Origin: Verrucomicrobium sp. | GTDB lineage: Bacteria; Verrucomicrobiota; Verrucomicrobiia; Methylacidiphilales; GAS474 | Reading direction: 5' to 3' | DNA: 64,000 nt | Assembly: GCA_028283855.1 (NCBI GenBank) | Contig: JAPWJX010000005.1 | Span: 62,001 to 126,000 of the forward strand | In this document: piece by piece, positions 25,459-34,283 of the stretch | How positions within the stretch are numbered: the stretch's first letter is position 1 | Layout: each line of letters begins with the position of its first letter | Program-made: the position numbers and the translations under genes | The notes under the pieces: model-generated | Told to the model about the DNA's origin: nothing | Seen by the model: the letters and a program-made list of their open reading frames with translations, nothing else | Database searches by the model: none

Positions 25459-25905
25459 ATGAGCGTTTCAAGCGTTTCCTCGACGAGCAGCAGTTCCAGC
25501 TCGACCAGCACGAGCAATAGCAACATCGGCAATCTGTCTCAGTCCGACTTTTACAAGATCATCACCACCCAGCTGCAGAATCAAAATCCGGACGATGCGA
25601 CCGATACCAACGAGCTGCTCCAGCAGATGATGTCGCTGGCCAACTACGTGGCGACGCAGAACAGCGCCACGAATGTCTCGAGCCTGACCAACTATTCGAC
25701 GGCCACCACCCTCCTGGGGAAGACCGTGGACGTTTCCATCCCTGCCAGCACGGTCACGTCCGCGTCGACGGTCACCGGCGAGGTCACCGACGCCAGCTTC
25801 AGCTCCGGCGGAGCCACAGTCACCGTCAACGGCACTTCCTATCCGCTGAGCTACGTCACCAGCGCCTACGCCGCCAGCAGCGGCACCGGCACGAGCAGCA
25901 ACTAA
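25459..25905 (+). CDS. flgD: Hook assembly protein FlgD (short form)
   Basis: 148 residues. After a Ser/Thr-rich leader the FlgD signature appears: LSQSDFYKIITTQLQNQNPD, then LLQQMMSLANYVATQNS. The beta part that follows (ATTLLGKTVDVSIPA, VTVNGTSYPLSYV) is short; the FlgD Ig/FnIII domains of 220-residue forms are missing. FlgD caps the growing hook and is discarded. The neighbour at 25040 carries a similar beta domain, so cap functions may be shared between two proteins. Confidence 0.92.
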   Translation: MSVSSVSSTSSSSSSTSTSNSNIGNLSQSDFYKIITTQLQNQNPDDATDTNELLQQMMSLANYVATQNSATNVSSLTNYSTATTLLGKTVDVSIPASTVTSASTVTGEVTDASFSSGGATVTVNGTSYPLSYVTSAYAASSGTGTSSN

Positions 25906-25938
25906 TCTCCAACCCAAAACGAAAAAGGAGCAAATTTT

Positions 25939-26880
25939 ATGATCCGCGCCCTCTACTCCGCCGTCAGCGGCCTGACCAGTGACCAGACTGCCATGGACGT
26001 CATCGGCAACAACGTGGCCAACTTGAACACCACGGGCTTCAAGGCCAGCACGGCCGAATTCAGCGAAGCCTACTACCAAACCTCCCGGCTGGCCGACTCC
26101 TCCACGCCCATCGGCCTTAGCGTCGGCTTGGGCACCAAGATCGCCGGCACGGTCACGGATTTCACCCAGGGCTCGATCGCCCAGACCGGCATCCCCAGCG
26201 ACGTGGCGATCAGCGGCAACGGCTACTTCGTGGTCAACACGCAGAGCACCACGGCCGCCTCCAATACCTACTACACCCGCGCCGGCGACTTCGTCGTCGA
26301 CGTGAACGGCAACCTTCGCACCGTCGACGGCTATTACGTGCAGGGGTATAGCGCCGGCACTTCCACCCAGGACGCGACGGAGACGACCGGCTTCCAGTCC
26401 GTCGTCCAGTCCGACTTTGCCGCGACCGATTCCGGCAGCGCCGCCATTGACCAAACCAGCATGAGCAACATCGTCATCCCCTCGACGATCAGCTCCCTCG
26501 ACGCGAGCGGCAATACGGTGACCGAGCAGGTCGTCAGCTACAGCGTGGGGAACAACGGTGCCATCTCCGTCATCGGTCAAAACGGTACCTCCGTCGTCGT
26601 CGGTTACCTGCCCATCGCCCTGGTTTCTGCCAACAACGGCCTGAACAGCGTGGGCGGCGGTTATTACCAGGCGACCGAAGCCTCCGGCGTCCCCACTGTC
26701 TACGAGGCCAGCACTAACCAGACGGGCAGCCTGCAGGGCAGCGCGTTGGAGCTTTCCAACGCCGACGTGGCCACGCAGTTCTCCAACATGATCATCATCC
26801 AGAACTCCTACGCGGCCAATGCCAAGGTCATCAGCACCAGCAGCCAGATGCTCCAGGTGGTGACCAACATGGTCCAGTAA
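25939..26880 (+). CDS. flgE: Flagellar hook protein FlgE
   Basis: 313 residues, shorter than enteric FlgE (about 400). N-terminal block MIRALYSAVSGLTSDQTAMD with NNVANLNTTGFKAS and C-terminal block VATQFSNMIIIQNSYAANAK, ISTSSQMLQVVTNMVQ are the conserved D0 helices. Composition of the middle is Ser/Thr/Gly-rich. Place after fliK and flgD favours hook over distal rod. The ATG follows AAGGAG, one of few strong ribosome sites, as expected for an abundant protein. Confidence 0.95.
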   Translation: MIRALYSAVSGLTSDQTAMDVIGNNVANLNTTGFKASTAEFSEAYYQTSRLADSSTPIGLSVGLGTKIAGTVTDFTQGSIAQTGIPSDVAISGNGYFVVNTQSTTAASNTYYTRAGDFVVDVNGNLRTVDGYYVQGYSAGTSTQDATETTGFQSVVQSDFAATDSGSAAIDQTSMSNIVIPSTISSLDASGNTVTEQVVSYSVGNNGAISVIGQNGTSVVVGYLPIALVSANNGLNSVGGGYYQATEASGVPTVYEASTNQTGSLQGSALELSNADVATQFSNMIIIQNSYAANAKVISTSSQMLQVVTNMVQ

Positions 26881-26932
26881 GGCGGAAAGGCGTCCCCACG
26901 ACCTTAAACTTTTAACCAGGAAACCCCAGCGG

Positions 26933-26976
26933 CGCGGCATCCGGGCACGTCATATGATCGGCGGCCGGGTGCCGCG
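26933..26976 (+). other. Long hairpin in the flgE-fliL gap
   Basis: Arms CGCGGCATCCGG (26933-26944) and CCGGGTGCCGCG (26965-26976) pair over 12 positions with one G-U, with a 20-base loop that contains TCATATGA. No T-run follows, so it is not a standard terminator; 3' end protection of the flgE part of the message or partial termination is possible. The rest of the 158-base gap (26881-27038) shows no gene. Confidence 0.55.
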
Positions 26977-27038
26977 GCCTGGTAGGGGAGCAAATAACTT
27001 GACCCCCCCGCACCGCAAATCCAAAGTCACGATCTGAT

Positions 27039-27605
27039 ATGTCCGATCCCGCCCCCGTAGCCGCTCCCGACGCCTCTTCCGGTAAGGGAGGCCCGTCCCC
27101 GCTCATCCTGGCCATCATCGTGGCGGTGCTGATGCTGGGTGGCGGCTTTGCCCTGGCTTACTTCGTCCTTCCGGCCCGCATTGCCGCGGCCATCCAGCAG
27201 AGTGCCCCTCCCGCCGCCGGCGGAGAAGAGGCCGCCCCGGCCCCCGCCGAGCATGCGGAAAAGGAAAAGGGCGGAGAAAAGGGCGAGAAAGGGGAGGGGA
27301 AAGCGGGCGACAGCTTCGTTATCACGGACATCCTGGTGAACATCGCCGGGACCAAGGCGGGCCGTTTTCTGAAGGCCACCGCCTACTTCGCCGCTCCGCC
27401 GAGCGTCGTCGCTGAGCTGGAGCGCAAGCGCCCCCAGATCACCGACATCGTTTCCGCCACTTTGGGGCAGAAGAGCTTGGAGGAGCTGTCCGATCCCTCC
27501 GTCCGCGGCAAGCTCCGCTCCGAGCTGCTCAATACGATCAATCCCCTCCTTGAGACTAAGGGGGAAGTGACCAACATCTACTTCCCCGAATTCATCATCC
27601 AATAA
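27039..27605 (+). CDS. fliL: Flagellar basal body-associated protein FliL
   Basis: 188 residues: one membrane span (about 22-46), a Lys/Glu/Gly-rich linker (about 58-88) and a C-terminal stomatin-like FliL domain (FVITDILVNIAGTKAGRFLK ... LLETKGEVTNIYFPEFIIQ). FliL surrounds or stabilises the stator units at the inner membrane. Its stop is directly followed by the fliM ATG. It heads the fliLMNOPQR-flhBA series after the hairpin gap. Confidence 0.93.
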   Translation: MSDPAPVAAPDASSGKGGPSPLILAIIVAVLMLGGGFALAYFVLPARIAAAIQQSAPPAAGGEEAAPAPAEHAEKEKGGEKGEKGEGKAGDSFVITDILVNIAGTKAGRFLKATAYFAAPPSVVAELERKRPQITDIVSATLGQKSLEELSDPSVRGKLRSELLNTINPLLETKGEVTNIYFPEFIIQ

Positions 27606-28628
27606 ATGGCCCAGGATTCCTCCGGCGATGTCTTAAGTCAGGCCGAGGTCGAGGCGATATTAGCCTCGGTGCAGAGCGGCGTCGATCCGGGCGCCACCGT
27701 CATCAGCGCGGGGACGGAAAAGCGCCGCCCTTCCGAAGGGCAGAAGAGCCACCACATCCAGCCGTATGACTTCCGCTCGCCCGTCTTCCTGACGCCGGCG
27801 CAGATGCGGCGCCTCCGCATCAAGCATGAGGAATTCATCCGGAACCTGAGCGCGGCCCTCTCCGTCTTCCTGCGCATGGAGTTCCTGCTCCAGATGTCCC
27901 GCCTGGAGACGACGACTTACAAGCAGCTCATCGAAAGCATGGGCATGCCCAGCTATTTGACCCTCTTCCGCATGAAGCCGCTGCCGGGCATCGCGGTGTT
28001 GGACCTGACTCCCCGCCTGGGCCTGACCATCATCGACCGCATGCTGGGAGGCCCCGGCCACTCCGTGAAGGTGGAACGCGAGTTCACCGACATGGAGCAG
28101 ACCGTCCTGGAGAATTTCATCCAGCTAATCATCAAGGAATACACGGAGAGCTGGATCCGCTTCCAAAAGCTGGAGTGGGAGAAGGTGGGCAATGAAAACA
28201 CCATCCGCTTCCTGGACATCGCGGAGCCGGACCAGACCATGCTCTACCTGGAGATGGAAGCCCGTTTCGGCGACTGCGTTTCCACGCTGCGTTTCGTCTT
28301 CTGCTACGAGACGTTGGAGACCCTCGTGGATCAGATGATGCACGAGATGAGCGACGGGGATGACGGGAAGGAGTCGGAGGTCAGCCCCAGCTTCGAGCCC
28401 AATGCGCCGACTTACAACATCCAGATTCCGCTCACCGCCTACTGGCGCGGCTTCTCCCTGAGCCTGGAGGATATCAGCGGCCTTTCCCCGGGGGACGTCC
28501 TCATGCTCGACCCGGATAAGGTTAGCCACGTCGAGGTCGACTTGGGCGCGTTGCCGAAATTCCAGGCCTCCTTGGACCGGAAGGGAAAGCAGGTCAGCAT
28601 CCAATTAACCAACAAGATAGAAGGGTAG
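27606..28628 (+). CDS. fliM: Flagellar motor switch protein FliM
   Basis: 340 residues. The N-terminal CheY-binding peptide is present as VLSQAEVEAILASVQ, followed by the CheC-like middle domain (YDFRSPVFLTPAQMRRLRI ... GLTIIDRMLGGPG) and the C-terminal SpoA domain (ISGLSPGDVLMLDPDKVSHV). It forms the C ring and receives phospho-CheY, so chemotactic switching is expected although cheY is not in the window. Confidence 0.98.
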   Translation: MAQDSSGDVLSQAEVEAILASVQSGVDPGATVISAGTEKRRPSEGQKSHHIQPYDFRSPVFLTPAQMRRLRIKHEEFIRNLSAALSVFLRMEFLLQMSRLETTTYKQLIESMGMPSYLTLFRMKPLPGIAVLDLTPRLGLTIIDRMLGGPGHSVKVEREFTDMEQTVLENFIQLIIKEYTESWIRFQKLEWEKVGNENTIRFLDIAEPDQTMLYLEMEARFGDCVSTLRFVFCYETLETLVDQMMHEMSDGDDGKESEVSPSFEPNAPTYNIQIPLTAYWRGFSLSLEDISGLSPGDVLMLDPDKVSHVEVDLGALPKFQASLDRKGKQVSIQLTNKIEG

Positions 28629-28632
28629 GGCT

Positions 28633-28890
28633 ATGAACGATAAGAACGTCGATCTGGTGATGGACATCATGGTGGGGCTCAGCGTGGAGCTGGGCCGCGC
28701 CCAGATGAAGGTGCGGGACATCGTGGCCCTGACCAGCGGCACCGTCGTGCAGCTGGACAAGAAGGTGGACGAGAACGTCGACCTCTACGTGAACGGCAAG
28801 CTCATCGGCCGCGGGGAGGTCGTCATGGTCGACGAGTCCCTGGGAATCAAAATCACGGAAGTCTTCAAACAGGCCACCCAGCCGCGGTAA
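28633..28890 (+). CDS. fliN: Flagellar motor switch protein FliN (SpoA domain only)
   Basis: 85 residues, the minimal SpoA form: VMDIMVGLSVELGRAQMKVR, then SGTVVQLDKKVDENVDLYVN and GRGEVVMVDESLGIKITEV. It makes the lower C ring with FliM and docks FliH-FliI. No CheC domain. It starts 4 bases after fliM. Confidence 0.97.
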   Translation: MNDKNVDLVMDIMVGLSVELGRAQMKVRDIVALTSGTVVQLDKKVDENVDLYVNGKLIGRGEVVMVDESLGIKITEVFKQATQPR

Positions 28891-28903
28891 GCGGCCCGCG
28901 CCC

Positions 28904-29245
28904 ATGCATCCGGCTTGGTTCCTGGCGCTGGCCGAGGCTCAGCAGCCCGCGCCGCCACTGCCCTGGTGGCGGCTGGTGGTCCTGGTCGTCATCTTCGCCG
29001 CCCTTTTGGCGGTTTGGGCCGCCGTGAACCGGCGGCATTGGACGCGGGACAACCTCCGCCGCTGGCTCTCCCTCAATCCGGAGGCCTCCCAGATCGTCGT
29101 CCGGGAGCAGCGCTGGCTTAATTCCAAGACCCATCTCTGCCTGGTGGAAGTTTCCGGGGAGCGCTTCCTCGTCGCCCAGACGCAGGGGGCCGTTTCCTGG
29201 CAGCCTTTAGCCAAGGCGGAAGCCGCGCAACCTTCCGATTCATGA
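28904..29245 (+). CDS. fliO: Flagellar biosynthesis protein FliO-like
   Basis: 113 residues: short N-terminal segment, one membrane span (about 22-42) and a cytoplasmic domain with the FliO-type pattern IVVREQRWLNSKTHLCLVEV then FLVAQTQGAVSWQPL. FliO assists assembly of the FliP ring. Sequence conservation of FliO is weak in general; order fliN-fliO-fliP makes the call secure. The stop overlaps the fliP ATG by 4 bases. Confidence 0.9.
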   Translation: MHPAWFLALAEAQQPAPPLPWWRLVVLVVIFAALLAVWAAVNRRHWTRDNLRRWLSLNPEASQIVVREQRWLNSKTHLCLVEVSGERFLVAQTQGAVSWQPLAKAEAAQPSDS

Positions 29246-30021
29246 AGCAAAAGTCTTTTTTCCGCGGCAGGCCCGGCTTTTGGGCCCTGGTCCTGGGCCT
29301 GGCTCTGGCTTTTCTGGCCGTTCCGGCGCAGGCCGCTCCCGGCGACACTATCAATTTCTCCCTCAACACCGGCTCGGGCGGCGGGGCGAACATGAGCGTG
29401 AGCCTTCAGCTCCTTGTCCTCTTCACCATCCTCAGCCTGGCGCCGGGCATCATGATTATGACGACGTGTTTCGTCCGCATCGTCATCGTCCTTTCCTTTT
29501 TGCGCAATGCGCTGACCCTGCAGACCCCGCCGAATCAGGTAGTCATCGGCCTGGCCCTTTTCCTGACCTTCTACATCATGCAGCCCACCTGGGACCGCAT
29601 CTCCAAGGAGGCCATCGATCCCGTGCGGGATAACAAGATCACCTTTCAGCAGGGGATGGACAAGGCCGTCATCCCGCTCAAGGAGTTCATGCTCCGCTAT
29701 GCCGGGGAACAGGATTTGCGCCTCTTCCTGAGCATGTCCCCCACGCCGATCACCCTGACCACGCCGGAGGCGCTGCCCATTTCCGTCGTCGTCCCGGCCT
29801 TCATGCTCTCCGAGCTGAAGCGCGGTTTTGAGATGGGGCTCCTCATTCTCCTGCCCTTCCTGGTGATCGACATGGTGGTGGCCTCCATCCTCATGGCCCT
29901 GGGCATGATGATGCTGCCGCCCTCCACCGTCTCCCTGCCGGTGAAGCTGATGGTCTTCGTCCTGGTCGACGGATGGACGCTCGTCGTCCGCTCCCTCGTC
30001 GACAGCTTTCGCGTGTCATGA
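29242..30021 (+). CDS. fliP: Flagellar export gate protein FliP
   Basis: 259 residues with a cleavable signal peptide (about 1-30, ending AQA), as usual for FliP. The conserved block LAPGIMIMTTCFVRIVIVLS follows, with LRNALTLQTPPNQVVIGLAL, and the C-terminal LLPFLVIDMVVASILMALGM. It forms the export pore with FliQ and FliR. It overlaps fliO and fliQ by 4 bases each. Confidence 0.98.
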   Translation: MKQKSFFRGRPGFWALVLGLALAFLAVPAQAAPGDTINFSLNTGSGGGANMSVSLQLLVLFTILSLAPGIMIMTTCFVRIVIVLSFLRNALTLQTPPNQVVIGLALFLTFYIMQPTWDRISKEAIDPVRDNKITFQQGMDKAVIPLKEFMLRYAGEQDLRLFLSMSPTPITLTTPEALPISVVVPAFMLSELKRGFEMGLLILLPFLVIDMVVASILMALGMMMLPPSTVSLPVKLMVFVLVDGWTLVVRSLVDSFRVS

Positions 30022-30287
30022 ACATCGACGCCGCCCTCGACATCATCCGCATCTGCCTCTGGGAAGGCATCTATGTTTGCGCGCCGATCGTCTTGGGGGC
30101 GCTCGTCATTGGCCTGGGCATCAGCATCCTGCAGAGCATCACCACCATCCAGGAGACTTCCCTTTCCTTCGTGCCCAAGCTCCTGTGGGCCGTGGCGGGG
30201 ACCTGGATTTTCGCCCCCTTCATGCTGGCCCACCTGCGCCAGCTGACCACCACCCTCTTCCAGCGCGCCGCGGAGATCGCCAGGTAA
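30018..30287 (+). CDS. fliQ: Flagellar export gate protein FliQ
   Basis: 89 residues, two membrane spans, with GLGISILQSITTIQETSLSF and FVPKLLWAVAGTWIFAPFML, the standard FliQ sequence. Starts inside the last codons of fliP (ATGA overlap). Four copies normally wrap the FliP-FliR core. Confidence 0.97.
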   Translation: MNIDAALDIIRICLWEGIYVCAPIVLGALVIGLGISILQSITTIQETSLSFVPKLLWAVAGTWIFAPFMLAHLRQLTTTLFQRAAEIAR

Positions 30288-30302
30288 GCGCGCGCCCGGC
30301 AA

Positions 30303-31079
30303 ATGGAACTTTTCGTCAACCCGATCGCCCTCTGGCTTATCGCCTCGCGGCTGAGCGGCTGGATGCTCCTGTCCCCGGGTTTCGCGGAGATCAACACGCC
30401 GCAGCTCACCCGCGCGGCCATGATTCTCTGGCTTAGTTACCTGCTGTTGCCGTTGGTCGGTCCCATCACGCCGCAGGCCCACCTTTATACCATGCCGGAT
30501 ATCATCGTGGCCGTGGTGGGGGAGTTCATCATCGGCGCGGGCTACGGACTGGTGCTCCGCCTCATCTTCGGCGCCGTCCAGTTCGGCGGCGTGCTGTTGG
30601 ACAATGAGCTGGGTTTTCTCTACGCCCAGCAGGTCAATCCCGCCCTGCCGGTCAGCGGCGGCATTTTCAGCCGCCTGTTCCTCCTCATGGCCATTCTCTA
30701 TTTCTGGACCTTCGACTACTTCCGCATCGTCATGGCGGCGATCCACCAGAGCTTCATCCTCATTCCCCTGGGAGTTATGGACCGGCCGCTGTTCGACTTC
30801 GCCATGCTGGTCAAGCTGGGCGCGGCCCTTTTCGCCGGGGGACTCACCTTCGCCGCGCCCATCATGGCCCTCATGTTCTTCGTCACGATTACCGTCGGCT
30901 TCCTGGCCCGCACCGTGCAGGGGATGAACATCTTCTCGGACGTCTTCGTCTTTAAGGTCGCCGTGGGCCTTATCGGCATCCTGGTTTTCCTGCCCCTTCT
31001 TTTCTTCATCATGAAGGTGCAGATGGAGAAGATCATCCCGATGTCGTCGGAATACTTCAAATTCCTCAGCCCTTCCTGA
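30303..31079 (+). CDS. fliR: Flagellar export gate protein FliR
   Basis: 258 residues, about six membrane spans. Family features: LSGWMLLSPGFAEINTPQLT near the N-terminus, then GEFIIGAGYGLVLRLIFGAV with the Q.GG motif, and a C-terminal amphipathic tail. One copy completes the export pore and contacts FlhB, whose gene follows after one base. Confidence 0.97.
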   Translation: MELFVNPIALWLIASRLSGWMLLSPGFAEINTPQLTRAAMILWLSYLLLPLVGPITPQAHLYTMPDIIVAVVGEFIIGAGYGLVLRLIFGAVQFGGVLLDNELGFLYAQQVNPALPVSGGIFSRLFLLMAILYFWTFDYFRIVMAAIHQSFILIPLGVMDRPLFDFAMLVKLGAALFAGGLTFAAPIMALMFFVTITVGFLARTVQGMNIFSDVFVFKVAVGLIGILVFLPLLFFIMKVQMEKIIPMSSEYFKFLSPS

Positions 31080-31080
31080 C

Positions 31081-32175
31081 ATGCCCCAGGACGACCTGAA
31101 AAATCTGCCGGCCTCCGCCAAAAAGCGCGCCAAGCTCCGCGAAAGCGGCATGGTCGTGCGCAGCCATGATCTGGCCACCACGGTCATCGTGGCCACCGGC
31201 CTGTTCTCCCTCATGTATTTCGGCTCCCAGATCGGGATCGGGCTGGCTGACTTCATGCGGGAGTGTTTCACGGAGCTGGGGAAGCCGGCCGGGCACACCT
31301 CCGCCACCACGCCCCTTTATCCGATGCTGAGCAATCACCTGCTCCTGGTTCTCATCTTGTTCATGGGGGGCATGGCCCTGGTGGCCGTGCTGGCCAACAT
31401 GGTCCAGAGCGGCCCCCTGTGGATCGCCGACAAGCTGTTGGAGCAGGGCCGCGGCCGCCTCAACCCCCTCAAGGGGATCAAAAATCTCTTTTCCCTCCGC
31501 AAGCTCGTCGCCACCTCCCAGTCCGTTATCAAGCTCCTGCTCATCGCCTCCTTCGCCTACGCGGCGGTGCGGGAGCTGTCGGAAGCGCCGGTCTTCAGCC
31601 GCCCCGTCTCCGTGCAGGAGTTGGGGGCCTTTTTCCTGCAGGCCTGCTGGGCCGTCGGCTGGCGGGTCATTCTGGCCCTGCTTATCCTGGGAGTGATCGA
31701 CTATCTCTACCAGAGGTGGCAGTATGAAAAGGACAACCGCATGAGCTTCCAGGACGTAAAGGACGAGGTGAAGCAGTCCGAGGGCTCCCCGGAAATCCGG
31801 GCGCGCCGCCGCGGCATCATGCGCCGGATGCGCTCCCTCCGCCGCCAGCTGGAAGACATGGCGGACGCCACCATCGTCGTCAACAACCCGACCCACTACT
31901 CCGTGGCCCTCCGCTACGTCCGCGGCCTCACGCCCACGCCTATCGTCGTCGCCAAGGGGACGCGCCGCAACGCCCTCCGCATCCGGGAACGCGCCGCCGA
32001 TTTGGGCATCCCCATGCTGGAGAACGTCCCCCTGGCGCAGGGCCTCTACAAGCACGGGGAAGTCGGGGAGCCGATCCCGCCTCTTTATTACCAAGCCGTG
32101 GCCCAGGTTCTGGCCGACCTCTTCCGCCGCGGCTACCGCCCCACATCCGGGGAAGGGCAGGGGAGCCCCAACTGA
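31081..32175 (+). CDS. flhB: Flagellar export switch protein FlhB
   Basis: 364 residues: four membrane spans, then the cytoplasmic domain with the autocleavage site NPTH in TIVVNNPTHYSVALRY (about residue 270). N-terminal LPASAKKRAKLRESGMVVRS is typical. FlhB, with FliK, switches export from rod/hook to filament substrates. Autocleavage residues are intact, so switching should work. Confidence 0.98.
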   Translation: MPQDDLKNLPASAKKRAKLRESGMVVRSHDLATTVIVATGLFSLMYFGSQIGIGLADFMRECFTELGKPAGHTSATTPLYPMLSNHLLLVLILFMGGMALVAVLANMVQSGPLWIADKLLEQGRGRLNPLKGIKNLFSLRKLVATSQSVIKLLLIASFAYAAVRELSEAPVFSRPVSVQELGAFFLQACWAVGWRVILALLILGVIDYLYQRWQYEKDNRMSFQDVKDEVKQSEGSPEIRARRRGIMRRMRSLRRQLEDMADATIVVNNPTHYSVALRYVRGLTPTPIVVAKGTRRNALRIRERAADLGIPMLENVPLAQGLYKHGEVGEPIPPLYYQAVAQVLADLFRRGYRPTSGEGQGSPN

Positions 32176-32183
32176 CGCCCTAG

Positions 32184-34271
32184 ATGAATTCCAACCTTCT
32201 CACCCGGTTCCTGCAGCGCGGCGACGTGATCTTCAGCATCGCCCTGCTCGGCATCGTCGTCATCCTGGTGCTGCCGCTGCCGCCGGTCCTCATCGACGTC
32301 TTCCTGACCCTGAGCATCACCCTCTCGGTCATCATCATCCTTACCGTTGCCTTCCTTAAGGACCCCACGGAGTTCTTCGTCTTTCCCACGATCCTGCTCT
32401 TCACCACCCTCTTTCGGCTGGGGTTGAACGTGGCCACCACCCGCTCCATCCTTATCAACGGGGAGGCGGGCAAGCTCATCTCCGCCTTCGGCGACTTTGG
32501 CGTGCAGGGAAACCCGATCGTAGGGCTCATCGTCTTCATCATTTTGACGGCGATCAACTTCATGGTCATCACCAAGGGCGCGGGCCGCGTGGCGGAAGTC
32601 TCCGCACGCTTCACCTTGGACGCCATGCCGGGCAAGCAGATGGCCATCGATGCCGACCTTAACGCGGGCATCATCTCGGAGAAGGACGCCCGGGAACGCC
32701 GCTCGGCCATTCAGAAGGAGGCCAGCTTCTACGGCGCGATGGACGGCGCCAGCAAGTTCGTCAGCGGCGACGCCATCGCGGGCATCTTCATCACCCTGGT
32801 GAACCTCATCGGCGGCTTCGCCGTGGGCATGCTGCAGATGAACCTCAGCGCCTCGGACTCCATCCACAAGTTCTCCCTCCTCTCCATCGGCGACGGCCTG
32901 GTGACGCAGATCCCCGCCCTCATCACCTCCACTGCCGCCGGTATCCTGGTCACCCGCTCCAGCTCCAACTCGGCGCTCGGCGGGGACGTCTCCCGGCAGC
33001 TCTTCAACAGCTCCATGGTGCTGCGCATCACCGCGATGGCCCTCATCTTCTTCGCCTTCATCCCCGGCTTCCCCTCCGGGGCCATGGGCGGCGTGGCGGG
33101 CGCCCTCCTCCTCATCTCCTTCTTCTTCCTTCCCCGGAACAAGGCGGAGGCGAACAAGCTTCAGGAAGAGATGAAAGCCCGCGAGGTCAAGGAAAAGGAA
33201 GCCGCCGCTGCCAAGGACCAGCGGCCGGAAGTCCTCCTCAAGCTCGATCCCCTGGCGCTGGAGATCGGCCTGGACCTCCTGCCTTTGGTGCAGGGGCAAA
33301 TGAAGAGCATGCTCGACCGCATCGGCCTCCTGCGCCGGAACATTTCCCAGGAACTGGGCATCATCATCCCTTCCATCTCCGTGCGGGACAATTCCGCCCT
33401 GCCTTCCCACAGCTACGCCGTCCTGGTCCGCGGGCACGAGGTGGCGGGAGGCGAGCTTTTCATCGGCCAATACCTGGCCATGGGCGTGGGCACCCCGCAG
33501 CGGCCCCTGCGCGGCAAGGTGACCACGGAACCGGCCTTCGGCCTGCCGGCCACCTGGATCGCGGAGGGCGACCGCCGGGAGGCCGAGCGCCTGGGCCACG
33601 CCGTCATCGATCCTCTCTCCGTCCTCATCACCCACGTCGGCGAGACCCTGCGCCGTTCCGCCGCGGAAATCTTCACCCGCCAGGACACCCAGAACCTCCT
33701 GGACGCCATGAAGGAGACCCACGCCGCCGTTTTGTCCGAAATGAAGACCCTGCAGATCAACGTCGGCACGGTGCACCGCGTCCTGCAAAGCCTCCTGCGG
33801 GAGGGCCTCTCGATCCGGGAGCTGGGCGTCATCCTGGAAAAGCTGTGCGACCAGGTGGCCTTCACGAAGAACCCGGACGAGCTGAGCGAGGCCTGCCGCC
33901 GCGTCCTGGCCATGGAAATCAGCCGCCATTGCGAAATCGAAAAGAACAAGATCCTCTGCGTCACCATGCACCCGGAGCTGGAGCAGCACGTCGCCAAGGG
34001 CATCCGCCAAAGCCAGCAGGAGATCAACCTGGTCCTCGACCCCGGCCTGGCCCGCTACCTGCACGACCACATCCAGCGCGGCGTGGCGGAAATGGGCAAG
34101 CGGGGGAAAACCCCCCTCATGCTGACCTCCCCCACCGTCCGCCTGGGGCTCAAGCGCTTCTACGCGGACAGCTTTCCTCTCCTGCGCGTGGTGGCTTATA
34201 ATGAAATTCCGGCCAAATACGAGATCGAGCCTGTTTACAATATCCCGCCGCAGAATATGGTGGCGGCATAG
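32184..34271 (+). CDS. flhA: Flagellar export protein FlhA
   Basis: 695 residues. Eight N-terminal membrane spans with the FHIPEP-type signature NFMVITKGAGRVAEVSARF followed by TLDAMPGKQMAIDADLN, and a large cytoplasmic substrate-binding domain from about 345 on. FlhA is the proton-driven export channel and chaperone dock. It starts 8 bases after flhB; the usual downstream flhF-flhG pair is replaced by one small membrane protein gene. Confidence 0.98.
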   Translation: MNSNLLTRFLQRGDVIFSIALLGIVVILVLPLPPVLIDVFLTLSITLSVIIILTVAFLKDPTEFFVFPTILLFTTLFRLGLNVATTRSILINGEAGKLISAFGDFGVQGNPIVGLIVFIILTAINFMVITKGAGRVAEVSARFTLDAMPGKQMAIDADLNAGIISEKDARERRSAIQKEASFYGAMDGASKFVSGDAIAGIFITLVNLIGGFAVGMLQMNLSASDSIHKFSLLSIGDGLVTQIPALITSTAAGILVTRSSSNSALGGDVSRQLFNSSMVLRITAMALIFFAFIPGFPSGAMGGVAGALLLISFFFLPRNKAEANKLQEEMKAREVKEKEAAAAKDQRPEVLLKLDPLALEIGLDLLPLVQGQMKSMLDRIGLLRRNISQELGIIIPSISVRDNSALPSHSYAVLVRGHEVAGGELFIGQYLAMGVGTPQRPLRGKVTTEPAFGLPATWIAEGDRREAERLGHAVIDPLSVLITHVGETLRRSAAEIFTRQDTQNLLDAMKETHAAVLSEMKTLQINVGTVHRVLQSLLREGLSIRELGVILEKLCDQVAFTKNPDELSEACRRVLAMEISRHCEIEKNKILCVTMHPELEQHVAKGIRQSQQEINLVLDPGLARYLHDHIQRGVAEMGKRGKTPLMLTSPTVRLGLKRFYADSFPLLRVVAYNEIPAKYEIEPVYNIPPQNMVAA

Positions 34272-34283
34272 CCCTTTCAAAAA

